DNA from: Moringa oleifera
Lineage: Eukaryota; Streptophyta; Magnoliopsida; Brassicales; Moringaceae
Direction of reading: 5' to 3'
NCBI GenBank assembly: GCA_021397835.1
Contig: JAJFZO010000566.1
Location: forward strand, 124,001 to 188,000
DNA: 64,000 nucleotides
A model generated the notes under the pieces. That model searched no databases. It was not told where the DNA came from and saw only the letters and a list, made by a program, of their open reading frames with translations. Positions 35,816 to 49,333 of the stretch are shown here, piece by piece (position 1 is the stretch's first letter; every line of letters starts with the position of its first letter). A program made the translations under genes and the position numbers.

Positions 35816-36197
35816 TGTTAAGTCAATGGGTGAGATCCATTTTACTAATAGACTCAAACTCGTATCGAAACCTAAGATCACTATAAGAGACTAAAAGCTT
35901 CAACATAACAAGCCCAAATTCAAGAATCTTGAAAAAAGCTAAAAGCTTCATTCATTAAAAGAGTCTGATCCAAGTGAAAGAAACCCAATGAAAAGCTAAA
36001 TATAAAGAAACAAATTGGTCATTATTTATTCTGTAAAAAATATTTACATTATGTTATGTATAATAATTAAAATAAATATAATTTTTACTTTTAAATATAT
36101 GTACGTCATATGAGACCTCAATGCCTATTAAGTAGCCCATATATTTTTTTATGATTAAAAAAAAATCTAACCTTCTATAGTATCTTGCTTTCTCTCT
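35816..36197 (+). repeat. 3' LTR of the Ty1/copia element
   Basis: A 382-base repeat starting TGTTAAG and ending GCTTTCTCTCT, partner of the left LTR, followed at once by the TAAGA duplication (36198-36202). Confidence 0.85.
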
Positions 36198-36202
36198 TAA
36201 GA
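36198..36202. repeat. Target-site duplication, right (TAAGA)
   Basis: An exact repeat of the TAAGA at 28138-28142; it marks the right border of the copia insertion. Confidence 0.8.
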
Positions 36203-37190
36203 TAACGTTTGTCGAAGTTGCTAATCATGACTTGATGTATTACCTTATTTCCTAATGCCTAACAGCACGCGCGTTGCTACCTTTAGGCTTAATTTGTTTT
36301 CTATTGTATGCATTTCAAGGTAGGCTAAGCCAAGTGGCTAACTTCATGGAGAAGGCAAACACAGTGTCCTTTGGTAAGGAAGAAGGGAAACAAAATTTAA
36401 TTATTCTTTTAATTCTGGCTTAAGCACTAAGCATACCTCACAAGGTTTTCCACAATTTATTCATAATATTTGTTTCATTCATCTTACTATTTTGTTGGTA
36501 TTTCAATTTTCAAGTCAATCACTAACCCATTTTCTTTTTATTCACTCCCTACCAAATCATTCTCAGCTTGTCTATTTATGTACGGTAGACTTATGACCAT
36601 AGAACTTGGGGCGGCCAGGGAAGAGGGCACCAAATCTTTTCTTTTTGTCAGTTTCCTTTTCCACACAGAAGGTAATTAGAGTTGGATGAGTATGTGTTAT
36701 GTAAACATGCATGTAGGGTATCTAAACAAATACAAAAAAAAGATTACAAGAGTAGAAAGGCTATTTGGAGAAATATAAGGGGACACGGGGGCGAGCAGCG
36801 CAAAATTCCTCCGAGTGCCCAACAAGAAAGGGAGTCAAAAGTCCAAGTCTAACGTGGTCTGCTTCTCCGTGTCTTCCTCTGGCTCTCAGCCAAATTGCTT
36901 CGCTTCCTTGTTAAGGTACCAGAGTATCTTTTGTATCTGAATTATTCCCAGCTATATTCTCTATGCTTCCTTCTTGATTCTTCATGGTATGTGCATCTTC
37001 CCCACCCCCCTCCCCCCCTCCGTTGTTGTCCATGATGACGCTGCTTAGCAGCTCTTTCATTGTTATGATGTTGCCTTTGTTTCCAGATGCTGCAAGTAAT
37101 GTTTTTGCTCATTGTTGTAACTGAAACGAAATCTCAGCATGCTTTGTATGAGTTAGGTTGTTGGTCGAGTGGGTGAAAGTCACGAAGATT
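36203..37190. promoter_or_regulatory. Upstream region of the 789-aa gene
   Basis: Intergenic DNA plus the likely promoter and leader. Sequence at about 36790-36920 is GC-richer, and GTACCAG-like and TTTCCAG-like splice signals (about 36915 and 37085) suggest a spliced 5' UTR. No coding gene was recognised. Confidence 0.4.
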
Positions 37191-40100
37191 ATGAGTGTAA
37201 GTGAAAGCAAGAGCACTGGCCGAGGGTCCCGTTTGTCACCTCTGGCTCGACCCTTCACCATTAACTGCTATTCTAGCCAACGCAATTCCATCCATTTTAA
37301 CCATTCGCTTTTTGCTGCTGCTTCCGGTTCCGATTTCGGTTCATTCACCCACCCCAATTTGGGTGGCTATGAGCATGATCAGCCCTCTGACGTTGGAGCT
37401 ACTTCATATTATGCACCATACCCATCAGATACATATCAGCCTCATAGTGTCTTCGCCTTGCCTGATGACTCAGACGCTGATTCTTTGCCTCTGAACATAT
37501 CCTCTCAGGCTGGTTATGCCTGTAATTTCTCGGGCTTGGGCTCTGCAGGTCTTGAGAGTATTGTTAGAGACGTGTTGTCTTATGGGGATCAGGGAAAGAG
37601 GAAGGAAGGCAGAGGGACTTCCTTCTCCAAGGAGTGCGATGGTGCTTCTAGTTCAGGGGACTGCTATAGCTTACTTAAACAAGGTATTGTTGGATATCAT
37701 GCAGAACTTCTTCTCATCTCCACTTGAATAATTTAATTAGCTTTCATATTGTCTTCAATTGAATTCCCTCAATATTACACTATTTACATTCAGACTAAGT
37801 GTGACTATCAAGTCACTGTAAACTGCTTTGCCATTTTACATTGTTGGTAGCTGTCTTCTTCTATGGTAGTTAATTACTAATAAGAAGAATGTTATGGCAA
37901 AGATCAATGATTACCTGTAACAAACACAGTTTATTTCCGGGGGAAGTTCTTGTGTTTCTTGTATCTCTTCTTTCCTCAGTTTAACCTGCAACCATATCAT
38001 AACAATCGCCTTGCTAATCATTTATCTTAGATAATCCTTCTAGTCCTGTTGGTATTAGTACTTGTGGCATGTATCAGTGAAGTCAACTGATAAGTATGTG
38101 CATGAAGATGGATTGTTCTCCATTGGCTTAACTTTGTTTCTTTCATGATTTGTCTGTTCTAAACACTAACAAGTTAATTGCGACGGATAGCAGCCCAGTG
38201 AGTATTTATGATCTATTTTGGAGCAGTATTTTTACTCTTTAGCTGACAGAAGGATGTCATGATTTGCAACTAATGCTATTTCGCAGGAGAGCCTATTGTT
38301 GAACAATCGAAACTATTTGGTCAAACATATTATGAATCACACAGCACGACCTATAGGATCATGGGAAAAGATAATAGGATCAACTTGAAAGACATGGAAC
38401 AAATAAATGCTGCAACAGCTTTGAGCTCCTCAAAATTTTCAAAATCAGAATTTAGCTGTATTGCAAGACAACAGAATTCTCAAAGTGGTAAATCTATCAC
38501 TGAAGAGGCTTTAGATCCCTTGGTTAGAGTGACATCCCTGCTACAAATCACTTGTCCCAAGGTTTCTGATAATATCACTTTGGAAATGCATGGTGAGGAA
38601 GCAGGTGTTCCTGTTGAGAAATCTTCTTCGGTGTTTGACCCGAATGACTCTGATTTGGATTCACCCTGTTGGAAAGGAACCCAGGTTCGTCAATCATACG
38701 TGGGAGCTGCTGATCCTGTCATCTTACAACAATCCAATAATGACTTAGAAGCAGGCAGCATATTGAATCCTTTGGCCTACCAATTCTTACCCACCACTGA
38801 CAAACAACTTGTAGGTAACCTTGGGAAAAAGCCTAACGGAGATGATTCATCATCTCTCCACAAAACATCATCGAGTGTTGCTTCCTCATCTGAAGACCAC
38901 AGATTAGTAGATTCTACCAAAGTAGGTCGATGTCCTTCGGAAGGTAGCAATATTTTTGGGATTGAATTTGCTAAGGACCTTCATGAACGGGGAATAGGCT
39001 ATGTTTGGCCCAATAAATCATCTAGTGGCCTTGTGCTGGAATCTGCAGTCAAAACGTCTGAGCCTGTGAGTTTACACCATTCTGATAACAGATCAAATGC
39101 ATCTAACAGATTGAATCCTTTGGCACCTCAATTTTCAACTGTGACTGCTAAACAAAATGGAGATAAGGATGAGAAACAATGTGGTGGCAATGATTTCTCA
39201 TCTCTCAAGAAAAGTGAGGTTTCAGCTGTTTCTTTATCATCCGAAGTCTATGGATTAATAGATCATGTTAAGGCACAAAGGCTACCTTCCGAAGGGAGCA
39301 GTCGTTTTGGGACTCAATGTTCTAATGATGTCCATGAACTAGGAGTTGGATATCTCCTGCCAAACAAATCTTATACAAGCTCAGCAATTGAGTCTTCCTC
39401 TATTGGTCAACCATCTCTTATGGAAGACTACTTCACATCTGGTGATCAGCTTGCATTGGGGCCAAGTGTTGCATGCTCCATGCATGGTATTAAGGACACT
39501 GAACATAAGGGTTCAACTAGTGTTTCTCTCCCTGTAGCAGAAAATATCTTGAATTCATCTTTTCCCGGAGTTGAAAATGTTTCTGATTTTACTGAAATGT
39601 GTAGGAATTCCTTCAAACCTGCACATCTGAAAATGGATGTCAAATTACTGCTTACTACAATACATGGGCTGTCAGAGTTGCTTGTTCAGAACTGTTCAAA
39701 TGATTTAGATTCAATGAATGAGCATGATATAGTCCAAAATATTATTAATAACCTTGATTTATATATCAGAAGTAAGACTCAAAGGGATCCAACGTCTGAC
39801 TCAAGTGATCCATGTGTCTCCAAGAGTCCCAAGAAGTCAATTGATTACTATAAGGTAAGTGATTGTCTCACTTCATCTTTTACTGAATTGGGTGCATGGT
39901 AGAACATTGCACTCTTACATTACAAAGTTATTGCAACTTTACTTTGAATTGATCTGTGGGTTATGAGTTTTTGAAACTTAAGGATGTCCAAGTCATCAAT
40001 TGTTTTGCTTTTATGAGAAAACGATGATTTCTTTTTGTAATTTATGTGCTATAGGGCTTAAATCATTTTTCATTATCAGTTTCTTTTGATGTGGTTACCT

Positions 40101-40518
40101 GTATTTTTCTGCTTTGTAGCACCCACTTAAAGACCTAAAGGTAACAAGGACCAATGGTAAGGCTGTTGGACATGAGCTAGACGGGAAAGCAAGTTGTTCG
40201 ATTGTTTTCCATGACAAAGGGTTGGAGAAAGGCAATGGCGTGCCTCAGGTATCATTTAGTATTGTCATGCTGATGTTACTAGATATGATATTAGTAGTTA
40301 GCAAGGTATAGAATCTTTGCACTCTGGATAAGTCTCAGGTTAATGCTATGAAGGTTTTGCAAGAGAATTGTAATACTGAGGAAGAAATGAGCCCGCAAGC
40401 TTTGTTATATAGGAGTTTATGGCTTGAGGCTGAAGCAGCACTATGTTTGACGAAGTATGATGCTTCTGTTTTGCATATGAAAAATGAGTCAGAAAGATGC
40501 AGATCAGACAGAAAATAA
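37191..40518 (+). CDS. Large uncharacterised plant-specific protein
   Basis: Four exons were inferred: 37191-37683, 38287-39854, 40120-40248, 40339-40518. They total 2370 bases, 789 residues. It is hydrophilic and Ser/Asn-rich, without signal peptide or membrane helix, so probably nuclear or cytosolic and largely disordered. Recognisable short motifs: SDLDSPCWKGTQ around residue 270, a helical segment DVKLLLTTIHGLSELLVQNC, and near the end ALLYRSLWLEAEAALC. The last motif and the SPCWKGT motif are ones I remember from a family of large unannotated plant proteins; no function is known to me. Family members as I recall them continue well beyond that point, whereas this frame stops about 20 residues later, so the C terminus may be shortened or my last exon incomplete. 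The start is the first ATG of the open frame (MSVSESKSTGRG). Confidence 0.8.
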
Positions 40519-42350
40519 GGTAGTTTCTTTAAAGTGACTGAAATCCTTTTTTCCTCCAACTTGTTTGTTGTTCATTGGATTTCCACTTTCTACTCAGCAG
40601 TTTTAGCATATAGATATATCAGATATTAAAACATTTATCTTATGGTAAAGTTGTCTCTTTCTTAAACCCAATGTTATTTACCAGGCACTCAGATCTATGT
40701 ACACATAGATGTGGAGCAACTCATGAATGATTCTACCAAGGGCTTCCATCAAGGCTTAGGGCTGATGACTGCTGACAGCTGCAGTGCCAAAGGTGTCTCT
40801 GCATATATAATAACTTTTGCAGCCTCAATGGAAATTACCATCATCAAATTTACATGGGAACTTTTTTATAGTATTGCAGCACATGAAGGGTCTGAGAATT
40901 TGTGTGACCTAGCTGCAAGATTGAGACTACTATTACCAATGATGATGCAGCACAGCAGGGCTAACCAACAGAGAGTCAGATTTATTTGTGTAAATCCCTG
41001 AAAGGCAGAGCATCATTTTTGATGTTTTATGTAATCTAAATCCCAAGCCAGGAGAGCTGTTGAATCAATTGTTGTTGCTGGCACTTTCTGAATCTTTGCT
41101 TGTGAGCTTCATAGAATTGGCATTATATTTCCAACGAATGGGCCCCTTTGATGCTAATGATTCGCAACTCCAACAGTGCTTCCAGATCAAGGAAATATGG
41201 GCTCACAGTAAGCCCATGTCTAGCAAAAGGGTTGACAGTTCTGGACTGATCCAATATGTGCTAATGGATTTTGACATTCGTATGACGCAGAACATGTATT
41301 GATATTTCCTTGCAAATGTACACAAATAAATCTGGCCAGCCCCACTGAATTTGCAATTCTGGCCAGTGTTGTCCCTTGTTTTCTTTGTTTCTCCTGAAAT
41401 AGAAACAATAACCAAATCAAGAAGAGGACAAATTCTCTGGCCCGATTTTTCAGTATCTATTTGTTTACTCTGACAAACGTGGAAGCAATCTGAAAATGTT
41501 CTCTTTTCTTGTCCCCGAGGAAAAACAGAAACTAGATGTTTTGAAGATAAATTTCATATTGGCAGGGTTTTTTTTAGCATATATATTTTGCAGAAAAACG
41601 GTATAGAGAAGCGATTGTGCTGATGGTTTCACCCGTGGGCCAAATAGTTAAGAATAAAAAGTAGACTGGAAGAAGAGGAGCAAGAGGAAGAGGATGGTGA
41701 AGAAAACAGAATAACAAAAAATTGCTAGGGGTGTAGTCATCATTTATGTGGCAATTAGTGTGGAGTCGTGAGTGGTACCACAATGACACCATTTACGGGC
41801 TTAGGTTTTGAATAGAGTGAGTTGGAAGTAGAAGGACAGCCCATATAGTCCTAACCCATTCATCTACGCTAGGACAAAAAAGTGTATACTCTTCATCATG
41901 TGGGGGACCTGTCATCTGCCCAATTGCCATCCAAGTGAATTTGTCAGCTCTTGCCTGCAAGTTTCATGATTACAGTTACAATCTAATTATACAGATAGCA
42001 ATCTAGCTCTAGATTCTAATCACTCTCTCTCTATCTGAACTTGTGGTCATATATTGTTCACAAAATTTTTTACCCATTGACTCTTCATGATTACATGAAA
42101 GCAGACTGAGTAATAGTGTAATGATCTAGATATGACAAGAAGCACAAGAGGATAGTTAAACAATGAGAAGAAACCAAAAAAAAAAAAAAAAGCCAGGAAG
42201 TTGGGACATCGAAAGAAGAGCAGTGAGTGTGTAAAGCATAATAAGAAGGATATATATGTACTGAGGGTAAAGAGAGTGAAGACAAGAAAAGAGAACGGAG
42301 GAATGGGGAAGTTCAAAGTGGGGGCTGGCAGATGGCAATATGCTTAGCAA
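40519..42350. other. Downstream region of the 789-aa gene
   Basis: Contains frames at 40711-41001 and 41060-41302 with no family resemblance. A CAG|GCACTCAG-like acceptor near 40683 could add a 3' UTR exon or a remnant of lost C-terminal sequence. A poly-A run lies at about 42176-42192. Nothing firmly supported. Confidence 0.4.
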
Positions 42351-45300
42351 TTGAGAAGAGGGTCGGCAATAAATGGGGGAGACCTGTTGTTGCTGAGGAC
42401 AAATTATCAGCCTGATCGCGATCCAGGTGGTTCAGAACATGTTGCAGTTATGCCCATTCTCTTTTTGCAATTCATCTTTTCATTTTTAAATATATTTGTA
42501 GTTCTTGTTTGTTCTTACTCTCATAGCATATCTGTATATTGCATGTGTTAACCAAAATGTATATATAAATATATATATATATATATATTTGTGTGGACAA
42601 TGTAGATAGAGGCACATGGATAGGTGTGTTTACGGCTGTTGTGAAGGTTGTGCAGGCCATGAGTTGTTACTATCATTCCCCACTCTTCCCCTTCTCTATA
42701 TTTTCGCTATAACTGCGGTTGTTTTATGGGATCAGCTGCCACCCTTCTTTGCACTGTCACTGTTATTTCTCTGTCAATGATTATACATCGCGAAATTAAT
42801 TAAAGCAGTAGCTGTATGCTTCATATAGTAGTAGCCCCCCTCCCCCTCCCCCTCTCCCTATCTATATCAGGCCTCAGCTTTTCCCTTTTTTTCCTTTCTT
42901 GTTGTTCTTCTTCTTCTCCTTTTGTTGCACACCTTCTTCTTGATCTTCTCCTTCTTCTCCTTTTCCCTTTTTCTACTTTTCTCTTTTTTCGCATTTCTTT
43001 TTACATGAAAGCATCAGATAGAGTGATTAATGGAGAGATAAAAATAAAGGGAGAGAAACCCAGTTGAGCATAGCCGTCCAATATTCATTCATATTTTGAA
43101 TGAGTCTTCACAATCAGCAAGGCCCAGATGCAATCTCTTGTCCTTTTTCACTTTTAGGGGCATGGAAGTAGGAGGTAGAATCAGGAAAGCAAGCGTGCCA
43201 GCAGTGCCATGCATCTCTCTTTCTCTCTTACCCAATTGTCTTCTTTATCCAATTTCAACCTAACTTAGCCAAAAGAAAAGGGAAAAAGAAAAGAAGAAAC
43301 AAAAGGAAAGCGTAGCAGAGAATAGAGCCAAAGCAAAGACGGAGAGTGAGAGAAGGGGGTGGGGGGTATGGCATCACGGGGAAGGTGGTGCATTAAAAAC
43401 CAAGGAAAACTATGAAACCGTGGTCCATGGCAATTCTAGGGACTGGAGTGGATTGCACGCCTCCTCTGCTGGGCAATACTCCTCAGATTCACAAGACTTG
43501 AACAGAAAAAAAAGTTAGGATTAAGCGTACGTACTTTTTCTTTTATTTCTATCTGATCCATTGATTACACCTAGCTAGCTAGTAACCCTAAACCTACAAC
43601 TACCTATGTCTCCACCGGGGACTTTGTGTCTGATCAGTTCAGGTTTAATGCCCAGGAATCTTGTTTGCTTCCTTACTTTATGATAAACGATCAGTGATTG
43701 CTTGTTGCGATCTGTTCCTTGTTTACTATTCACTTGGTCTGTCTTCCATCACGCATGCATGCTTTTAAACTTTGTCTCCCACACATCAATTCTTTCATTT
43801 ATGAGAGAGACTCATGTACTATTAACTTAGAAATTAAGATCCAACACATAATTAAATGAAAAGAAATAAATGTTATGGAACAAATTAAGCTAGCTACAAC
43901 CAAATTGGATTTTGCTTTGCCCTTTCTCACTTCGTTTGTTTGTGCGTCTGTATTTTCAACAAAGTAGGCTTGGTTGGCTCCAGGTATTATCTATCAGTCC
44001 CATCATTAGAGAATAAGTGGACGAGGAGGTTTCGGCATGTCATTTGCCCATTGGATTTAATACGGGGTTGTCACTTGTCATGTCACTGCAAGGAAGCTGG
44101 CTAGCCATCAAATTAAATTAAATCATGTGATTCTGAAAAGGGCAGAAGAGATAAAAGGAAAGAAAGAAACGGTGTTTAAGGATCAGAAAGTAAAGATTGT
44201 ATTTTTTGATGAAGTTGAAGGTTGTGGGGATATGGGATTGCCCGAGATATCGTTACGGCTGTCTGGTGCGTTGCCCCAGTAGTCCAAAGGCAGCTGCCCT
44301 ATACCAACTGACACTGATCACTACTCTTGTTGTGTCTTTCTCTCACTATCTTCTTGATGGGTTGCTATACTATTATTAGATTTTAAAGAGCATATCTAGA
44401 TGCTACTTTTGACAGAGGATCGAAGACAAGCAGGCAAAGGGACATACCCCAATCCCAACGCATACCCATGGAGACATGTATATATAACAGAGGGTGTGTT
44501 AGGATATGGAGGATCGGTGTTTCTGTGGACGTATATATAATGTGAGTAGTGAAGGAGTTGGCAGAGGGCTGTCCTTAAAAAGGATGAGAGCTTACCCAAC
44601 AATTATGCTTACTTTAGGTGGTAAGAAGACGCAACCCATCTATACTCTTTTGGCACAAGCTGATTGGGAATTGGGTCCTTTTCTGCAGTCCGCAAAAGCT
44701 GCTAGTCAATTCTTCTCCTCAATCCGTACTCCAACTCCTCAGCTAATCAAGGTGCTCGATGATGATCCATGCACTTAATTTCTTCCCTCACAATAACACT
44801 TTCTTAGAGGCTATTAATTTATTAAGAAAAGGTTTAATTCCTCTATATTGATCTGCGTCATAACTTAAAAAAGCCTGCTTGATATCATCTTCAACAAGCA
44901 TCACGCGTACCAAAAGATCACACATTTTACTGAGAACAATCTATATATGCTTAAAATGCATGCCTTTTACATACACTTTCTAAACATGATGCTTAATATG
45001 TCTCTGTGCCATTGTTTAATTAGTTTGCATGCTTCAAGTCTCCCTATTTAATTAAACATATATCAAAGATGTGAATCCAGCCAAAGTTTATATATATATA
45101 TATATATATCAGCAAATGTAAGTCACTTACATGAAAATATTTTCTTTTTCCTCCGATCCCTTCTCTTTCTTTTCGTTTTTTTCTTATATTACCAGTCATA
45201 ATCTTAAAGATGATACCCAGTTTATATAATTAACAAAGCCTGGGAAAACAGAAGGGAAAGTATTGCAGATAATAATTATCTCTGTATGTCAGGCAATAAT

Positions 45301-48046
45301 ATATGATTCTAGGCCACATAGCCTGATCCCTGCTATACCAGCTTCATGGTGGAGTTAGTGATATATATGAAACTAATTAATTGTCAAAGTTTAATGAGTA
45401 TTCAACTATCATATACATACAATAAGAAACGAGGACCCAGAGGACATGAAAACTGAGGAGTTTCCATCTAAAAGGCATATTCAATACAGTGCAAACATCA
45501 CACTTGATTCTGGGCTACATACCAACTAATGATCACACCAGAGAGACCAATTGCATGATCAGTTATTATGATTCTATGAGGCCCCATCTCTTCATATAAC
45601 TCTCCTGGACAAAACCCTGTGGTTAATGCCACAGAATAGTATGTACACACATCACACCAGCACACAGATTATGGAGAATACTGTTAATTAACTGCTGAAA
45701 AGATCCGAGAGAAGGAGAAGAATTAAAAAGTTAGCTAGGCAAGGCATAAATGCTCCATGAAATCCTGTCTTACAGTTTGCTTTCTTTAACAAGTACGCCT
45801 GTCATTATTTATGTACTTCAACATGCTTTACAGCAGGAACGGACAAGAAACTACAACATCATACAAAAGAAAATACAAGTTTACCTACTGTGGCAGACTT
45901 TTTCCAGTTCAAATTAATGGAGTCCAAAGAGGACGACGATTGTTTGATTGTTTTGTCCAACACTTCTAGTCAATGGAAAGTAATTCTTCTGTATTTTGGC
46001 ATCAGTAACACTAATCTCTCTACATTTCTCTCCATATATATTGGTGGAATGATTTTAGAGTTATCAGGTCGATCTGCAATTATCATGTGACATTATTCAC
46101 TCCATGCCGCTCTAACCATCAATACTCTTCTTTATAAGGCAGCAATCTATGTCTATAGTCATCAAAATAGCTTGTGTCTTTGCATATATATGATTTAGTA
46201 TCAGTCTTCCTAAGTTTAAAGTTGTTGTGACATCTGCTACTTTGGCTTTAAGACATTGCCAACAAGTACATATATATTATGGACGCTGGTGCAGTTAACA
46301 TGCAGCTTCACTTGATATATAGTCATGAAACAAAAAGTTTAAACATAGACGGATAGAGATGGGGAACCACAGAGGCTAAACAACTCATGGAGAATGGGAT
46401 GCATGAAACCATGCAAGAAAAGGCTAAACAAACCTGCATAAATTTATAAGAGCCCACCTTTTCAAAACAACCTCTACTACAATTGCTCTAAATTAAAAGT
46501 TTAATGAAGCTGTAAGACTAAAGTGTATGACCTCTTATTAATGGAGTTTGGACAAAAATAATTAAGAACATACTGCCAGAATGTGAATAATCTTAATTAT
46601 AGGCTATGTGTGTTATCCGGAAAATCTTTAGAATGTGTAAAAGAACTAAATTAAGAACATAAGCTGTACCTTTATGGTATCTGTGTTTTTAGCTTATATA
46701 TATATATATGAGGGTAGCAACTTCAAATTGCGGAAGATGATCTGATATGAGAATGTCACAAATATTAAGGTACAAAGACGAGCAAAGGAGATTGATTATT
46801 AATGTTTCAGAAATAAGATTCTAACCTAATTAAGCTTGTTTGTTGAAATTGATTCCGGATAAATTAAAAGAATATGAAAGAAAACATATTTGGAAGTGGA
46901 AGATAAGTGTCTTCTCTTTATATCTATAATAGCCTCGGTAATGATCAGAGATGTAATTAAGAACACTCAAACATCTTTATGTATAGTAACAAAAACAATA
47001 AAAGGAGAATAGATTTTATGTTCTTATTTTCAAAACCATTGTTGGGTTGTACCCAAAGAATGGGTTGGACACAGGCTTTCTAGGTTAGGGTTCATATTTC
47101 TGGCAGAGTTGTTGCTGAATAAGGATGATGATATATATAACAGGCTGCATGAGGACATAGACATGCAAATAAACTTAATATACATGTAGGTAACCAGCAG
47201 TGGAGATTATTTGGTGGAATAAGCAGGAGAGGAAGCATCAAAGAAAGAGAACCTAAGAAGGGAATAGAGAAATAAATCCTACCTTTTAAAAGCTCTGCAA
47301 GAATTCTGCAAAACCTGATCAGGGCGTGCCCAACGAAGCAGCGACAAGAACAACAACCTACCAAAGTTAAAAAGAGAGAGAGAAAGAGATCGCCAAATGA
47401 GAGAACTTCAATTACGTCAGGTAGATAGCACTGTGCTCAGTCAGTAAGGGGTCTGCAAAGGTTGTTATTAGCAAACCAGCACTCCAGAGAGAGAGTAGGT
47501 GACAGCCAGAGAATAAACATGTTGGAAACTCAGAGACTGAGAAACAATGGCGTCGATAAATGTTGCGGCCAGGCCCTACAGAAAGCAAACATCGAGTCTA
47601 TCTGGCCGTAATATAAAATTGCCTGAGTTATGTAATCTTTTTATAACAAAATCAAGGGAAGAAAGAGTTGATTTTACATGTTGGCCCTTGCTTCATCTTC
47701 GTCGCCCATTTCTTCACAAACCCAGAACAACCTAGAACGCCCAATGCTGTCCTAATTAATTAAAGGTGTGAAACAACATTCCCATGTGAAACTTTGAACC
47801 TTGTCAATATACCCTCCATTGTATTATTACCGAGAATGGACAATATATAATGATCATGATCCCGCATTTTTGCATTTCAAGGTCTGGGAACCAAATCCAA
47901 TGGGTAACTACTGGATTCGCTGTCCTGCCTGCCAATCTTTAATTTGTAGCTTCTTCACCACCTTCTTGTTGGCGAGGGTGATGGTGTCATCGTCATCGCA
48001 GAGAAATTAATGCGGCACTAACAACGGCGGCTTTGTCAATTGTGGG
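42351..48046. other. Gene-poor region 3' of the NGATHA-like gene
   Basis: About 5.7 kb without a convincing protein gene, transposon end, or familiar miRNA or tRNA sequence on either strand. It holds AT microsatellites at about 42567-42592, 45090-45110 and 46697-46709, and pyrimidine-rich tracts at 42835-42990. Short frames (42816-43067, 44506-44778, 47547-47735) lack domain resemblance. With the similar stretch on the other side, it may be regulatory DNA of the NGATHA-like gene. Confidence 0.45.
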
Positions 48047-49333
48047 TCACATGTCCGAATCCGTGGACGTAGAGGACTTCCCTTTGTTGAGGTAATCTCT
48101 GGGCAGCAATGGCGTGCCATTGTAGAGCCTTAATTGGAGAGAATGCGGAGAGGATGATGAAAGTTGGTGGGGTTCCATGGTGGCGGAAGACGAGGACAAC
48201 ATGTCACACTCCTCGGATTGATCTGAAATGGGACAATCCATGTTCACCCCAAACAGCCTCAGTCTCTTGGCTGCAGCTTTTCCATGGACCACCGGCACGG
48301 AATCGAACACCATAGGATGCTGTTGCTGCTGCGGCTGCTGCTGCTGCCATTCTACCATCCCCCTCCCAACCTGCAGTGGAGCTGTTGCCGATCTCAGGTA
48401 AACAACTGATCCCATTGCACCCGCCGGGTTTACCACACCACCGTCATAACTGTAGCCGCCGTAGTAGCTACTCCGATTAATGTTGTTGACACGTGACAAG
48501 TGGAAATGGTTTTCCCTAGCCAAGGCTGCTGGCTGTGGGCGAAGCAGCAACGGACTCCACGGGATGGTACGGTGAAAGGGAAAGTGAGACGGTGGTGCTG
48601 GCGCATCTGGCCTTCGCCTCCAGTCGATGAACAGACGGTCCTTCCCCAACTCACCAATGCCTCGCTGGAACGATACAATGTCTCCTGCGTCTAGCTTCTT
48701 CTCCTTGACGAAGCGGCTCCATCCTTTGGTCATGACGTAGCTTTGGCTGCTGTTCCAGTAGGAGTATCTGAACCGCCACGGCTTTCCGTTTCGGTCCTCG
48801 AAGTTCAAGAGAAGACCTTTCTCGTTGGAGGAGGAATGGAGAGGGAAATATTTCTCCGCGTGTTGCTTGGGAATCACAAGACGGTTCAGCTTACCAACAT
48901 CGCTTGGGGTCACAACTTTATCGAACATGTGTTCCTTCTGGATGGATACACTCGCTCCTTGACCAGTGTTCCTGCTGAGGTCCAAGGCTGACGACGATGA
49001 GTTCGAATCTACTCGTCGAACATCCTCTTCGTTTACCGGCGAAACCTCCATGAAATCGTGCTTTGCTGCGACTCCTTCACTGCATAACCTGGAGTTATCT
49101 TCTTCTTCAAGGTCGTATTTGGTGGACAACCATGAACCCATATGGTCGATTTGGGGATCCCAGGGGCCGCTGGCGTAACCCATCAACTGCTGGGGTTTGT
49201 AGGGAGAAGAAGATGATGACTGACAGGTGGAGGAACAGTATGAGAAGGGGAGCTTACCTTTATGGTGACTCGTATGCTCTTCCTCTTCACTGTAAAGCTC
49301 GTCTCTCCCAAAATCCATGATTGCTACCACCAA
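48047..49333 (-). CDS. B3-domain transcription factor, NGATHA-like
   Basis: Single-exon gene for 428 residues. The B3 DNA-binding domain lies at about residues 134-240: [68 protein letters not shown] and [10 protein letters not shown]. No AP2 domain precedes it, excluding RAV1/2. At residues 356-368 is [13 protein letters not shown], containing the RLFGV repression motif (359-363) typical of NGATHA and RAV-type repressors. NGATHA proteins act redundantly in leaf-margin growth and in style/stigma development. A Ser-rich acidic N terminus and a Gln run (about residues 330-338) are present. Translation may start at the sixth residue (MDFGRDELY), the more usual NGATHA opening. The leader upstream carries CT-rich repeats (transcribed sense). 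Confidence 0.92.
   Translation of the reverse strand: MVVAIMDFGRDELYSEEEEHTSHHKGKLPFSYCSSTCQSSSSSPYKPQQLMGYASGPWDPQIDHMGSWLSTKYDLEEEDNSRLCSEGVAAKHDFMEVSPVNEEDVRRVDSNSSSSALDLSRNTGQGASVSIQKEHMFDKVVTPSDVGKLNRLVIPKQHAEKYFPLHSSSNEKGLLLNFEDRNGKPWRFRYSYWNSSQSYVMTKGWSRFVKEKKLDAGDIVSFQRGIGELGKDRLFIDWRRRPDAPAPPSHFPFHRTIPWSPLLLRPQPAALARENHFHLSRVNNINRSSYYGGYSYDGGVVNPAGAMGSVVYLRSATAPLQVGRGMVEWQQQQPQQQQHPMVFDSVPVVHGKAAAKRLRLFGVNMDCPISDQSEECDMLSSSSATMEPHQLSSSSPHSLQLRLYNGTPLLPRDYLNKGKSSTSTDSDM

Larger units (their letters stand above)
28143..36197 (+). mobile_element. Degenerate Ty1/copia LTR retrotransposon with nested CACTA insertion
   Basis: Complete in outline but dead: left LTR, primer-binding site, gag, protease/integrase/RT/RNase H remnants, polypurine tract and right LTR, flanked by a 5-bp duplication. 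The gag UBN2-type part surrounds the nested transposon (28700-28936 and 31747-32200; GIGKDYDVV and LLSHEQKLEQ are readable). The GAG-pre-integrase block is at 33014-33226 (LWHRHFDH, CLACFVEKSH, PLELIHADL). Integrase core remnants run at about 33230-33560. Reverse transcriptase is at 34330-34823, with KWVFKVKYHDDGS, KLDVHNAFLNG and the catalytic YMDDILVT. RNase H is at about 35330-35815. Many stops and frameshifts interrupt it. Without the 2.8-kb insertion it is about 5.2 kb, a normal copia size. LTR divergence indicates an old insertion. Confidence 0.93.

Noticed and set aside
42091..43067. Several hydrophobic frames (42047-42350 minus, 42816-43067 plus)
   Set aside because: They come from pyrimidine-rich low-complexity DNA and overlap in several frames, as expected of simple sequence rather than genes.
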